A stretch of 64,000 bases of DNA, from positions 26,513,708 to 26,577,707 of the forward strand of contig OZ025255.1 in the NCBI GenBank assembly GCA_964019135.1. The letters run 5' to 3'. Below the pieces are notes generated by a model. The model saw nothing but the letters and a program-made list of their open reading frames with translations. It was not told where the DNA came from and made no database searches. Position numbers and translations under genes: made by a program. Position 1 is the first letter of the stretch. Every line of letters begins with the position of its first letter. This DNA is from Arenicola marina. Taxonomy: Eukaryota; Annelida; Polychaeta; Arenicolidae. Shown piece after piece: positions 48,676-63,300 of the stretch.

Positions 48676-50200
48676 GCACAGAGTTCCAAACAAACATAGA
48701 TCACTACACAGTCATACATTACTACAAAATCATACATTACTACAAAGTCATACATTACTACACAGTCATACATTGTTTCACAGTGATTCCTTCCAAGACC
48801 GCGATACATTACTACACGGTCATACATTACTACAGTCATACATTACTACAGTCATACATTACAAGACAGTCATACATTACTACAGTCATACATTACTACA
48901 GTCATACAATACTACAGTCATACATTACAAAACAGTCATACATTACTACACAACATTTTCTGTTGAAATGCAAATTATATCAGGATCTACAAATAAGGTA
49001 TATATTAAAACATATTTGGGGTAGAAATGTTATTGCTGGGAGGGACATTGTTAAATTACTAAATAGTAAAGCTGTAAGTATTGTATCGGATATTAGTATT
49101 TATATATTTTTAGCTAAGCAAAGGAGACGAAGAGATTTTGTTAGACACTTAAGGGACATACCACTCATGCTGTGTTTATAAGTTTACAACTGTAAGTGAT
49201 ATGGGCCGGAGGACTTAAATCACTGGCATACATTGTTTCACAGTCATTCATTCCAGGACCACGCTACATTACTACACAGTCATACATTACTACACAGTCA
49301 TACATTACTAGTCATACATTACTACACAATCATACATTACCACACAGTCATACATTACTACAGTCATACATTACTACAGTCATACATTACTACAGTCATA
49401 CATTGCTGCAGTCATTCATTACAAGGCAGTTATGCATTACTACACAGTCACACATTACCACAGTCATACATTACTACAATCATATATTACTACACCATCA
49501 TACATTACTACGCAGTCATACATTACCACACAGTCATACATTACTACAGTCATCCATTACTACACCGTCATACATTACTACACCGTCGTACAGTGTCACA
49601 CAGTGATACATTACTACACAGTCATAACTTACTACACTGTCATACATTACTACACCGTCATACATCACCACACAGTCATACATTACTACACCGTCATACA
49701 TTACCACACAGTCATACATTACTACACAGTCATACATTACTACACCATCATACATTGTTTCGCAGTCATACATTACTACACAGTCATACATTACTACACC
49801 GTCATACATTATTAGTCATTTATTCCAAGACAGTGATACGTTACCCAACAGTTATACATTGCTAAGCTGTCATACATTACTCAGATCTCATACCTTACTC
49901 AGATGTCATACAATACTAAGCTGTCATACATTACTCAGATGTCATACAATTCTAAGCTGTCATACAATACTAAGGTGTCATACATTACTACACCATCGTA
50001 CATTACTACGCAATCATACATTACCACAGTCATACATTACTACAGTCATACATTACTATACAATCATACATTACCTAACATTCATACATTACTACACCGT
50101 CATACATTACTAGTCATACATGACTACAGTGTCATACATTACCTAACAGTCATGCATTACTACGCAATCCTACATTACCTAACAATTATACACTTCCACA
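48676..50200. repeat. 18/15-bp minisatellite with a unique insert
   Basis: Units of TACATTACTACACAGTCA and the short form TACATTACTACAGTCA. A 270-bp unique block (about 48957-49228) splits the array. CATTCCAGGACC/CCTTCCAAGACC-type junk flanks near 48781-48805 and 49243-49265 are copies of each other, so the array around the block has been duplicated. Confidence 0.9.
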
Positions 50201-50712
50201 AAGTCATATGGTACTGTAGTTACTAAACAACGCATCCATTACTGCAGTCACAGATGATATAAGTGATGTATAACAGCGCTTGTATATATAAGACAGCAGT
50301 CATACTGAACTATATCATACTATTGCATGGCCATAACCCTATGTAGAATCGATCATGGCTGAACTGAATCGACAGATGCAAGCGGCAGACATTAAAATGA
50401 CGTCATAGAACTATAGTTAACTGCTGAATGAATGACACTGTATTATCATCATAAAGGTTGCTAATTACAAACGGTACTTGATAAATACTATAAACACACA
50501 TGAAACATTTGAAGGAATACCCCTAAATGTAAATATCTTGTTTAAATGCAGTTGTGTGATGCAAATGCTGTATGAGTGACTTTAATAATTAGATTTGCAT
50601 TTCTTGGTCGCCCCCACTCCGCCATGTTGTGATAACGTTACTAGGCGATGACATATACATATAGTTACAGAAAATGGCGTGGCGACATATACGTGAGACG
50701 GTTTAGTGGCAT

Positions 50713-50975
50713 TGACGCAGGTCTAGCTTTGACGTAGGTTTAGCATTGACGTAGGTTTTACTTTGACATAGGCTTAGTTTTGACGTAGGTTTAGCTTTGA
50801 CGTAGGTTTGGCTTTGACGTAGGTCTATCTTTGACGTAAGTTTAGCTTTGACGTAGGTTTAGCATTGATATAGGTTTGACTTTGACATAGGCTTAGTTTT
50901 GACATAGGTTTAGCTTTAATGTAAGTTTTGCTTTGACATAGGCTTAGCTTTGATGTAAGGTTAGCTTTGATATCA
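50713..50975. repeat. 17-bp minisatellite
   Basis: About fifteen diverged units of CTTTGACGTAGGTTTAG. The CGTA core mutates to CATA in several units. Confidence 0.9.
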
Positions 50976-51386
50976 ATACATGTCTGCTGGACAAGGAGGT
51001 CACATTTGAGCCCACTGACAACTCGCTTCTACCTAAACCATTGTATTGTAAATCCACAACAGGCATACTTTAGACACGGCGCTGCGAGTACACTGCGGCG
51101 TAATGTCTCCAAATCCAATGGTCAATCGTCCACTCGTACTTCCTGCTGTAATTCGGTCAATTATTATATGTCTAGCGTGTCATGTCAACGTTATCGATGC
51201 TACAGTGAACCGGTCAGGACACTACGTCGCCCCCATATATTAAAATCTGAATTAGTCTGTCGATATAATTCGCTGATTCGATCTGTTATAGACTATCAGT
51301 ATTTCTTTCGGTATAACTCTTTATCATTCATGCGTTTATGCGTCTTTTAAACCCAATATTTTTCAAAGCGAGTTTGTCTTCGAATC
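50976..51386. other. 3' flank of the SLC22 gene
   Basis: Should hold the SLC22 3' UTR on the minus strand; no canonical AATAAA was recognised there. The 127-codon plus frame 50967-51350 has no domain and begins in the 17-bp repeat. Confidence 0.35.
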
Positions 51387-54300
51387 TCAGAAAGGCGTTT
51401 CGCTTTTTTCTTTGGCTGCTGTACTGTCGGCTTCCACCAAGCCTTTTCGACCCTCGGTGTTGGCGGCACCTTGGGACGTTTCGTCCCCGTTCTCCTGCCG
51501 GTGTCGCGGCTTGTATATCGGCCCACAACCCCAACCGCCCCGACCCCAGCTTTCAATCTCCTCTATGGTTTCCGGTAGGGGGCGGTTCAGAGTCTCCGGC
51601 AGGAAGAACACCCCGACGCCGGTTACCACGGCAACGATGCTAAAGACCAGCCCCGGGATCCAAGGCACGATCTTGCCCTGAAACCACGACAACAATAATA
51701 ACCATGAAAACCACATCAAGCTGTGAGTAATAGTATTATCATCATGCAAAGTTATGCGGATGGCTGTCAAAAAATGTTCATTAAGGAAACATCGCTTTCC
51801 GACCCGTTTCGATGTCGACACGGGGTAGAGAAGATATAATATGTATAATATAATATATAAATATATATACTAAATTCATAAATGGTACAATATTTAAAGT
51901 TTAAAACGAAGGAACAAGATTTCGACTTACGATATAAGAAGCGAATGGCGCGATCATTCCTCCAATTCGCCCCCAGACCGAGGCAAATCCGAACCCCAGA
52001 TTCCTAAGGACAGAATAGAAAACACCTGGCACGTGATTGAAAGGAAAGTGACACGTGTTGCGAAAATAAAATGAATTGGTCGACGAGCAGCTTTTGCCAT
52101 TCAGCTATGCTGAAACAACTTGGTCAACAATTAATTGAACTACATGTATAATGGCAATAATGTCGTGTTGAAGGCGGGGATGGCACACCTCAGGTTCGTG
52201 GGGTAGATCTCTGGGGCGTAGAGAATGGCGGTACCGAAGGCTGCAGTCATTGAGAACTTGCCAACCATCGTCAAGGTCACGATCAGGGGTACAAGACTGA
52301 CTCCCCCTTCTGCAAGGTGAAGGTCATATATATGCAAATTAGAAAGCTATTTCCTTTACAGGCACGTATGCAGGGTAGGAAAGGAACGTTCGCGAATGTT
52401 ATGAAAACACCACATGGTGAGGATTTTTGTCATTTGTCACGTACATTTAATCGAGTTGATTGATATAAATGATTTTTTTGGGTGAAGAAATTAAAAATCA
52501 TAAGCCGTTACAATTATATGCATACTTAAAATAATTTGGTTCGACTTGGAAGTTCCAGTGAGAAGATGGGGCCAGAGTGCAAACACAATTATTTCTACGG
52601 AATCCTTCATTCACCTGTTTTCTCGGGAAGGAACACATTTATGAACAATACGACGGCTGCTACCATGTGGAAAATGAAGAGCGGCCACCTCCTGCCATAC
52701 CTGGGTACAGGAAAAACAATACGATTAAAGAAATAAAACCGTTAAAGAGTAAAGAGCCTCTAGTATTTAAAATATGTCAGGCAAGATAGTTGTTATAAAA
52801 TTAACACTTTTCTTTCCCCTAATAGGCTTACACGGTGACGTTATGAGAACGCACACCCTTCGTTACGTCAAAAGGGACTTTCCTATCCAGCCAATTATTG
52901 CTTCAATGCCTTGTTTGCTATGTAATTTGTAATTTGCTATTTGCTGTCATATGGATCGCCAAAACTTCCACATGGTTTACCGACTGCATGTTGCCTGGTT
53001 ACACCATTGATTGCAGTTTAACCATAAGAACGCGTCTATCCTGCATGTGGTAAAAAATCTTCAACGAGCGAAGGCGGAATGTTATTTTTTAGCTGGTTAC
53101 CGGAATGCTTGGTAGACTGACCTTGGCTTCTTGCATTTGTCTTTTGTTCGAGGCATGACGGAACATCATTACGCATGCAACGAGTTTCTTTCTTTGCACG
53201 CTCACAGATAGCCCAAGATTGAAACCTACTCGACACAACAATATAGGAGGGGAGTGGGGGGGGGGGGGTGGGATCCTTACTTCTGCAGGACGACCACGGT
53301 GAGGGCATAGGCCGGTGCCTCTACCGCCCCACTCAGGAAGAAGTTGACGTATTTGTTCCCTGCCATGGTCGATGTGCTCAGCGACAGCCCAAAGTACACC
53401 ACGCCGCTAGCAAACCTGTAGAGACCACACGCGAAAGAAAATCAGAATACATATTAGGTCGAATATACAATGTCCTTAACAACCACTGGTAAAAATGAAA
53501 TATGAGGGACAGCACGTAAACACGATAATTTGGGGACTCTGCAACTCATGAATATTCACATATGACGTACATCATGGGCTGAATCCAAGAAAAATGGCTA
53601 CGCGATGATGAGCGGCAGATTTTGCCCAGCGAAGCCCCCTAATGGGGACAAATGGTTGGAAAATAGGGAATTGGGCGCAGGTTAGCTATAGTCCTTCATT
53701 TAGTTGTACACTTTAAAACTCCCATCGAATACAAAACGCGATACCTGCAGCAGTAACGAAATTTTGGCATTTTAGGCCAGTGTTGTGCACAGGAAGGTTA
53801 AATTCATAACAATAAATTAGTTCACATACTGTCAAAAATATAAGCTAGCGCTAAATTAGTTGACTATCCCAACTGGATTTGGTTTGTTACACTGGTTGCA
53901 AAAAGAAAAGGATTTTTAACAACGACAGATCTACTTACCAGACAGAGCACATGACAAATGTGTACAGAACTAGGGTTTTCGACCGCAGTATATCCAGACA
54001 CGTGTAGCGTCTGTGCTTCAAGACATGCTCCTGAATCCGGTCACGGCCTGGCGGCCCGCAGCAACTGAACGTCTTGTGGATTTTCGCGAAACTCGATATC
54101 TTGCCGACACTGGAATTGTAGCGATTTTTCTCCAATTTTGTCTCCACCAGAATTGTCGATTTCACCGTGACACGAGTCTCTTTCGGCGCAACGTCGCCGT
54201 CTCCGTGGTCACCCGGCCGCAGGAATATTTTGGCGGGAAACTGCACGCCGTTCGTCTTCGCAGCTTTGTGCAAGATGGCCTCTGCCTCGTCCAGCCTTCC

Positions 54301-57300
54301 GTTGGCCACGAGCCAGGGAACAGACTCTGGTAGCAACCTGTGGAATTGAAATGGAATCTAAAACAACATTGAAATGGAATCTAAAACAGCATTTCCTCGA
54401 TCAGTTATTTGGCCACATTTATAGATTTATTTATCACAGCAAAACAGACGAGGACTGAGGCCATATCACAACCTACCAGACGAGGGCTATGGTGAGGACT
54501 GGGGCGATATCACATCCTAAAAGACGAAGGCTATGGTGAGGACTGTGGCGATATCACAACCTGCCAGACGAGGACAATGGTGAGGACAGGGGTGATATCA
54601 CAACCTACCAGACGAGGGCTATGGTGAGGACTGGGGCGAGATCACAACCTACCAGACACGGACTATGGGGAGAAGGGGGCGATATCACAACCTACCAGAC
54701 GAGGGCTATGGTGAGGACTGGTGCGATATCACAACCTACCAGACGAGGGCTATGGTGAGGACTGGTGCGATATCACAACCTACCAGACGAGGGCTATGGT
54801 GAGGACTGGGGCGATATCACAACCTACCAGACGAGGGCTATGGTGAGGACTGGTGCGATATCACAACCTACCAGACGAGGGCTATGGTGAGGACTGGGGC
54901 GATATCACAACCTACCAGACGAGGGCAATGGTGAGGACTGGGGCGATATCACAACCTACCAGACGAGGGCTATGATGAGGACTGGGGCGATATCACATTC
55001 TAACAGACGAAGGCTATGGTGAGGACTGTGGCGATATCACAACCTACCAGACGAGGGCTATGGTGAGGACTGAGGCCATATCACAACCTACCAGACGAGG
55101 GCTATGGTGAGGACTGTGGCGATATCACAACCTGCCAGACGAGGACAATGGTGAGGACAGGGGTGATATCACAACCTACCAGACGAGGGCTATGGTGAGG
55201 ACTGGGGCGAGATCACAACCTACCAGACACGGACTATGGGGAGAAGGGGGCGATATCACAACCTACCAGACGAGGGCTATGGTGAGGACTGGTGCGATAT
55301 CACAACCTACCAGACGAGGGCTATGGTGAGGACTGGTGCGATATCACAACCTACCAGACGAGGGCTATGGTGAGGACTGGTGCGATATCACAACCTACCA
55401 GACGAGGGCTATGGTGAGGACTGGTGCGATATCACAACCTACCAGACGAGGGCTATGGTGAGGACTGGGGCGAGATCACAACCTACCAGACACGGACTAT
55501 GGGGAGAAGGGGGCGATATCACAACCTACCAGACGAGGGCTATGGTGAGGACTGGTGCGATATCACAACCTACCAGACGAGGGCTATGGTGAGGACTGGT
55601 GCGATATCACAACCTACCAGACGAGGGCTATGGTGAGGACTGGTGCGATATCACAACCTACCAGACGAGGGCTATGGTGAGAACTGGGGCGAGATCACAA
55701 CCTACCAGACACGGACTATGGGGAGAAGGGGGCGATATCACAACCTACCAGACGAGAGCTATGGTGAGGACTGGGGTGATATCACAACCTACCAGACGAG
55801 GGCTATGGTGAGGACTAGGGCGATATCACAACCTACCAGACGAGGGCTATGGGGAGGACTGGGGCGATATCCCTAAAATGCTAGACGAGGGCTATGGGGA
55901 GGACTGGGGTGATATCACAACCTACCAGGCAAGGGCTATGGGGAGGACTGGGACGATATCACAACTTACCAGACGAGGGCTATTGTGAAGACTGGTGCGA
56001 TATCACAACCTACCAGACAAGGGCTATGGTGAGGACTGAGGCGAGATCACAACCTACCAGACAGGGGCTATGGTGAGGACTAGGGACGATATCACAACCT
56101 ACCAGACGAGGGCTATGGTGAGGACTGAGACGATATCACAACCTACCAGACGAGGGCTATGGTGAGGAAGGTGTGAATTCATAACTTACCAGACAAGGGC
56201 TATAGTGAGGACTGGGGCGATATCACAACTTACCAGACGAGAGATATGGTGAGGACTGGGTTGATATCACAACTTACCAGACGAGGGCTATTCTGAGGAC
56301 TGGGGCGATATCACAAAATGTTAGACAAGGGCTATGGTGAGGACTGGGGTGATATCACAACCTACCGCGAGGGCTATGGTGAGGACTGGGGTGATATCAC
56401 AACCTACCGCGAGGGCTATGGTGAGGACTGGGGTGATATCACAACCTACCGCGAGGGCTATGGTGAGGACTGGGGTGATATCACAACCTACCAGCGAGGG
56501 CTATGGTGAGTACTGGGGCGAGATCACAACCTACCAGACGAGGGCTATGGTGAGGACTGGGGCGATATCACAACCTACCAGACGAGGGCTATGGTGAGGA
56601 TCGGCGGCAGTGTGACAGCCAGTTGCAGGTAGCGCCAGTGTGTGATGAGGTAGGCCATGAGAGCCAGTGCCATCCACGCTGCGGCCCAGAACAGCTCCAG
56701 GGCCGTGCCGGCGAACGTACGCTGGGGCGCCGGAAACAGCTCACACGCCATCACGATGCCAACCAGACCTGCCCCCTGGCGGAGCAAAGACGAAATATGT
56801 CGCGTTTGGAGTTGTCTAACTTTCTTGTGGCAGTGTATAGTTGGGCACAGTATGATAATCTAATCCCACCTGATACATTATCAGCTAAGATATAACATTG
56901 ACTTTATGTGATACTATAAGGCCTGATATAACACTATTAACTCAGGTATAGCACTGTAGACCCAGCTGTGGCACTATAACTTCATGCGATACTATAAAGC
57001 CTTATATATTCCTCTATGACAAATTCCTCTATTATGTCAATTATGGCATCGGAGAACCCAACAAGATAGATAGAAGACACCATGACCTTATTATCTCACG
57101 TAAACTTCTATATATATGGCACCGTATCGTCATCCATATATCCGCCATGATTCCTCTTCATTTTTCAATAACGCTGAATACATACCCCCCCCCCACACAT
57201 TCTCTGCCCCCCCCCCATTCCCCCCCCCCCACCCCTTCTTAGAGACATACCTCCCGGATGGCCCCGAGCAGGAACCGGAGGACGACGAAGGCGATGTAGG

Positions 57301-60300
57301 TAGGGGCGAAGGCGATGGCGAGCCCGACGACGATCATGGCGTACTGGCAGCCCAGGTGGACGGGCTTCCGGCCAATGCGGTCGGCCAGCGCCGTGAAGAC
57401 CACAGCGCCTACCATCACCCCGAAGTTAAACACCGATTGCGAGGTCTCCACCAGGTAGTTCTTGTCGCACACCAGGTTCCACTGGAAGAAATAGCAAAAA
57501 GAAATGCAATGAAATGAAATGTTGGGTGTTTATTCGGTGTTATGTTAACCCGCATTTGTGCACAAGATTTTATTTTTAAATTGGGTCAATAAACGCTCGG
57601 GACAAAGAAAATGGGATTCAGTGACATTTTTGATATTGCCGACATGTGACACAAATATTTTTTAATATTACCGACACGCGACACGAAAATAGTGTCATTA
57701 TTTGTGTGAAAAGGGTGTGTGAATGAAGCATCTATAGCAGGCCCAATGAGTATGCTAAGATGAGGCATCAATGGCGGCGATATTAGGGTCTTTGTACCGC
57801 TCAATGCCGTGTCTGCAACGGAATGATCACTGAACGCTCATCAGATCAACGCCGCCGGCCCGATAGCTCAGTGGGTTAGAGCGCTCGCCTTGAGTGCTCT
57901 GGCCATCTGAGAGCCTAACGGCGCGTGGATCGGTTGTGCGAACCCCGCTGTGGCCATGTCTGTGTGGTCGAAGGATAAAAATCCCCTGTCCTTCTTCGCA
58001 AAGAGTAGGGGGTTACCCCCGGGAACATGGCTCCACTATCCCTTCCTTCTGCCATTGACGCGATATGACCAAAGTGGTTAAAGCGTTCTGAATATACAAT
58101 CAATCAGATCAATGTTTGACTAAGGTCCTGGTTCATTTAGCTGGCCATGGGCTTCGAGTATGAGCTGTCGGTCTGAGCCTACAAACTACGAAGTCAATGG
58201 GTTTACAATTAAACTTTGAGGACTGGACAGGTAGACGAGGTAGGTGAGTGCACTATGGCGGTACTGTGGCGGCTTTCAAAGTGATATGAAGTTTACAATC
58301 AGAAAGAAGGGCAAGGAGCTTCAGGGATGTTCGTGTTTTGGCATCTAGGGATCTAGGGACGGGTCCAGACAATCGGGATATGGGGGGGGGGGGCGGTTTC
58401 AGGGTCGGATCCAGATATGCTGGATAGGGGGCCGTTGTTACGGTTTTCATATGTTAAATGGTATAAATTTCGGTCCTAAAAGGAGGGTGGGGCTGGGGCC
58501 GGGTCGCCCCCCCCCCCCTAAATCCGCCCCTGTCTAGGGGTTGGTGATACGTTATAGTCACACTGAGGCTCAACAACTCAGTAATTATAATGTTGGACAT
58601 GGGTGGGGAGGGGGTGCTGGGTGGAGGCGATGGGAGAGGAGGCCGGGGCGAGCGAGAGAGGGAGGGTAAGTGACTGCAAGATAAACCCGCATGATACGCA
58701 ACGCAAATCCCGTACCGCTCAACCTTTACTGCATCGTAGAAGATCCGGACAGGAAACCACGGGGGTAAGGACAAAATGACCAGTGGCTGATTGATATGGA
58801 TCCGCTCCAGCTTTTAATCCCAGTTCCAGGGCTATTTCTTCATTCTGATCTGGGACTCGACCGAGGGGATATCTGGCCTGGATGCCACTCGGGTATATGC
58901 CTAGCCTAACGGAACGGTAGAGGGGAAGGGTCACAGGTGATTGTGTACAGGCGCCTGTCGGAAGCGGAAACTCTGAGCGAGGAACCAGACAGAATATCAA
59001 ACATTTGTCGTCGCAACAATGGCGGCCTGGGAGTGATGCGTGGGCATGCGCGGTCCTCGACCAACGGGGGGAGTCAAGGAAACATGTCATTACCGGTCAA
59101 CATCCGGGTACCGATAATCGGCAAACGTTCAATAAAAGAGGATCGAGGGCCTGGGGGTTGATTGATGCCGCCGCTAGGGGGATCGATTAGGGCCAGGTAA
59201 TCGCCCTCAGTTTTGGGAGGTCGTGGTCTGGAATAATGCATGAGGGGGGCAGTCTCCAGTCACATAGTCCTATGCCAACTTTGGCCGTCGCAGACTGTCG
59301 TTTCGTTGGCATGTTTTTAAGGTGGTTATTGTAATATTGCATCATCATTGGGGTCGTGCATGTCGTAATAAACAAGTCGTAAAATATGCCCCATTTACGG
59401 CAACGGTATTAGCGAAGGTTTGATCAAAATTATAAACATTCATATTGACATTATTCGTCACGCTATGGTGGGGACTGGGGCTATATCACAACCTACGAGG
59501 CATTGTGAGCTCTGGGACAATGGTACAACCCACCAGACATAATAATTGATTGCCACTTTATTTTATTATTAGTAGTAGTATCATTAATATTATATTAATA
59601 TTGTATTATTGATGATTTCAAAATATTGCGAAAATCATGTTGTTATGTCATTGCATGATACAGAATATAAAAAAATCAGGTAATACCTGGCAAAATAATT
59701 GAAGGAAGAAATTTTGCTGAATGTTTAAATTAGAAAATATCAGTCTGCGGATGTCGCGTGCCCGCCCTTTCTTCATTATGCAGTGCTATGCCAGTTTTGC
59801 CCTCGTCTCCCAACTGAACACCACAATGTAACACCATTACCTTGTCGCCTCGTTGATTCGTTGTCTCTAAATGTCCTAGGGCACGCTACGAATTGTAGAC
59901 AATGATATTATTATTATTATTATTATTGGGTTTATATAGCGCCAAATCCGTGAATCCGTTCAAAGACGCTGTACATCGAAGTAAACCGGGTAATTGACAA
60001 AATATACAAAATTATATTAACGGTTTGGAAAAATCTTGCCCAAACGCCATACCACATGAACTATTGTTGCGTAATATATTTTTGTGTGCAATATCTTATG
60101 TATGAGACAATGGCCGCCACATGCCACCTCTGCTACTATTATTATGGCATCCACTTTGCTGAAGGTACCTTGCCTCTGTCACTATGGTGACAGCTTACCT
60201 CTGTAACTATGTTGAAGATACCTTGCCTCTGTCACTATGGTGACAGCTTACCTCTGTAACTATGATCACGGTATCTTACCTCTGTAACTACGATCACGGT

Positions 60301-63300
60301 ATCTTACCTCTGTAACTATGATCAGGGTATCTTACCTCTGTAACTACAGTGACTGTCACGATATCTTACCTCTATAACTATAGTCACAGCATCTTACCTC
60401 TGTAACTATGTTGAAGATAACTTGCCTCTGCCGCTATGGTGACATCTTACCTCTGTAACTATGGTCACGGTATCGCACCTCGGTAAGTATAGTGATTGTC
60501 ACGGTATCTTACCTCTGTAACTATAGTCGCGGTATCTTACCTCTGTAAGTATAGTGATTGTCACGGTATCTTACCTCTGTAACTATAGTCGCGGTATCTT
60601 ACCTCTGTACCTATGGTCAAGGTACCTTACCTCTGCCACTATGGTGACATCTTACCTATGTAACTATGGTGAGGGTACCTTACCTCTGTCACTATGGTGA
60701 CGACATCTTACCTCTGTAACTATAGTGGTTTCGTAGGCCGGTGTGTAGGTCCAGCCCATGTCACATGGGGTGGTGACGTTGTCAACATCGGGGTTAGCGT
60801 AGCGACTGCAACTCGCGTACACCACTTCCCCTCGCCGCGTCTCCGTCGGCAGGCTGACATTGAGGGTGCTGTTGTCATGGATACGGCAGTGGTGCTCTGG
60901 CTCTCCACCTGCATGGTATAACATACATTGACAAGTGGGGTGGCTTTACTTGGCATATTTAACGTTTGGAATACCATCCATGCATAAACATTTGAACTAT
61001 CAAAATCCAAAATCTTAAAGTAATATATCATATACATTTTATTATTACAACCCCTTCTCCTTGTCAAACAAGGCCATGTTCTCTTGAATTTAAATTCCGA
61101 AAACCCGTGGGGAATCTGGAGGGACAAATTGGTACACTGGAACAGAAAGTTCGTGGCCGACTTCTAAAATCTCTCTTTTCTCTTTGGTCATTTATCGAGA
61201 GCAGAGAAAGCCTGCGCAATTTGTGCCCTTGCATGCGTGATATGAGCGGGAAAAATCAGCCATAGTTTGATTCCGACTCTGCACGGAAGCGGGGTCGTAG
61301 GGCGAGAGACGGAATCCGGAATACAGACTTTGGACGACATCGATAGGTGGAATAATATCACGTGGCTGTGTTGATTCTAAGCTGGTTCATCAGCTGATCG
61401 CCGCGTGAGAGGACCGGGGTCATTGCCCTCCAAGGGGCATAGCCATGTCACTAGCCTGATGGCGTACTCTTACCAACATAAGCTTTCTAATTTATGGCTA
61501 TCAAGTTGGTGTCATATGACAGCACCTATTACTCGGCACAGCTGGAGACAGCGCGGTGGCCCTTGACAGATCGACAAACAGACATACCGAAATGGATAGA
61601 ATTTTATGTTCCCCGCCCGTTAGTCACTGTTTTGCTGACAAATGACATGACACTGATGCATGGTTGTGTCTGTAGCAATACGAAATTGTGTGTGTTAGTT
61701 TACTTATTAATTGAAACATAACCTTAGACCATCGTTGAGCCCGGTTCCCACGATGAAACTTTTTCGTGCAACTCGAGGCAGGCGACAGGTTTTGCCGAAA
61801 ATCTCGCCGTGTGAACGGCGCTCAAGACACGATTTAAGACGATTTAACGACCCAGGCGATGTCGCACAAAAATAGGACATGCTCTATTTTCAGGCGACAA
61901 GATCAGAGATCCGAGGTCTGGTTGGTGTCCAGGGACTGTGAGATTCCCTTAGCATGCGCCCGTTGAGAATACTGCAGAAGGTGGGCCTACCCCAAAGAAC
62001 AGATGGTCAATTTGAAGGTCAAGGTAAAATCACCTGGACAAATCTCATCGTGTGAACGGAGAATTTCAGCAGACACATATTCACCAGATATCTTCAGGAC
62101 GGCGAGTAGTATGGAAAAGTTTCATCGTGGGTACCCGGCTTTACTAACCCACATTATGATAAAAACTAGCCCATTTAATAATAATTATTTAACAATTATG
62201 TCTCCAAATACGGGAAGACCCTAATACATGCTTTGTCAACAATCTCTTGATAACAACCTGACAATCTAAATATGAAGTAGGATGGAAATTTAATAAATGT
62301 AATTGAAAATTAGCATTTTAAAGTTTGAGACCTAGTGGTTAAAGTGTTCGTGCCACGATTTTGTTTCAGAGTTAACATTGTTTGGAACATTTGTTCTAAT
62401 GGGAGTTTACAGTTTTGATTCCACGATATCACTATAAACGCGTTCGCCAAATTAGCCAAACTGAGGTCCGACGGGTTTAATTCTGGGAGCATCGCATCTG
62501 ATTCGTTATTTAGAAATTCCCCAATGGTGTCACAAGATTGACAGGTGAGCTTTGATGCAGTGGGTAGGCCCCTGTTGTCGAGGGTGTGTATTGTTCTCAT
62601 GGTTGAGTGCATTTCGTTGTCTGAGTCTCAATGTAAAAACACATGCGTTTGTATTCCCCTTTGACTTTACTTTCCTCGCTCCCAGAATTTAAATCGGTAT
62701 GTGCGAAAACAAATGAAAAAAGTATTCCCTTCTACTATTTGGGGCGTTATAGCTCGATAATATAAGCGTGGAAACACAGAAGATTAATATGAGCTAGAGT
62801 TGTTTTGGCGTGGCACCAACTGTTCAAGCAAGTACATGTTAAATTGTCTAATAATAGCTTACATGTTTAGCTCACTGATTAATTTGCTCCATGGTTAAAA
62901 GTTATTGCAATTGTCTTATTATTGAAGATGCTGTAGGAGTTATTTCTCTCTTTTCTTTAAGTCGCAAAATTAATGCTCTAGCTCTTCAGAGTGGCGTACT
63001 GATAATCCCGACACGCGACATTCGTATTTCGGACACGTAAATCACTATTTAGTGGAAAGCATGGGGCTAAACTGAGTCACACAAGCCCCCACGGGACGAT
63101 GAAGGATGAATGGGTGACACATGCCCAACATTACGTGACCGGGCCCGGATGCGAACCCACGACTGCCATGGTATGCGGTCTAGTGCACTAACCACTACAC
63201 CAGCGAGGCCCTGACCCGATGATAGGGGGGTTACAGGGTGAATACAAAAAGCATTACTAAACACGGATGCATGCACATATTATTACAACAGTATTCGAAC

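Noticed and set aside
48160-50200. CRISPR-like array
   Set aside because: Repeats are contiguous with no unique spacers, and the genome is eukaryotic: a minisatellite.
50967-51350. 127-codon plus-strand frame beside the SLC22 3' end
   Set aside because: It starts in a 17-bp minisatellite, shows no domain, and lies opposite the expected SLC22 3' UTR.
57855-57955. Functional tRNA gene
   Set aside because: A and B boxes exist, but the anticodon arm is disrupted, acceptor-stem pairing is missing and the SINE body follows; same for 39640-39720, 63150-63220 and 8963-9002.
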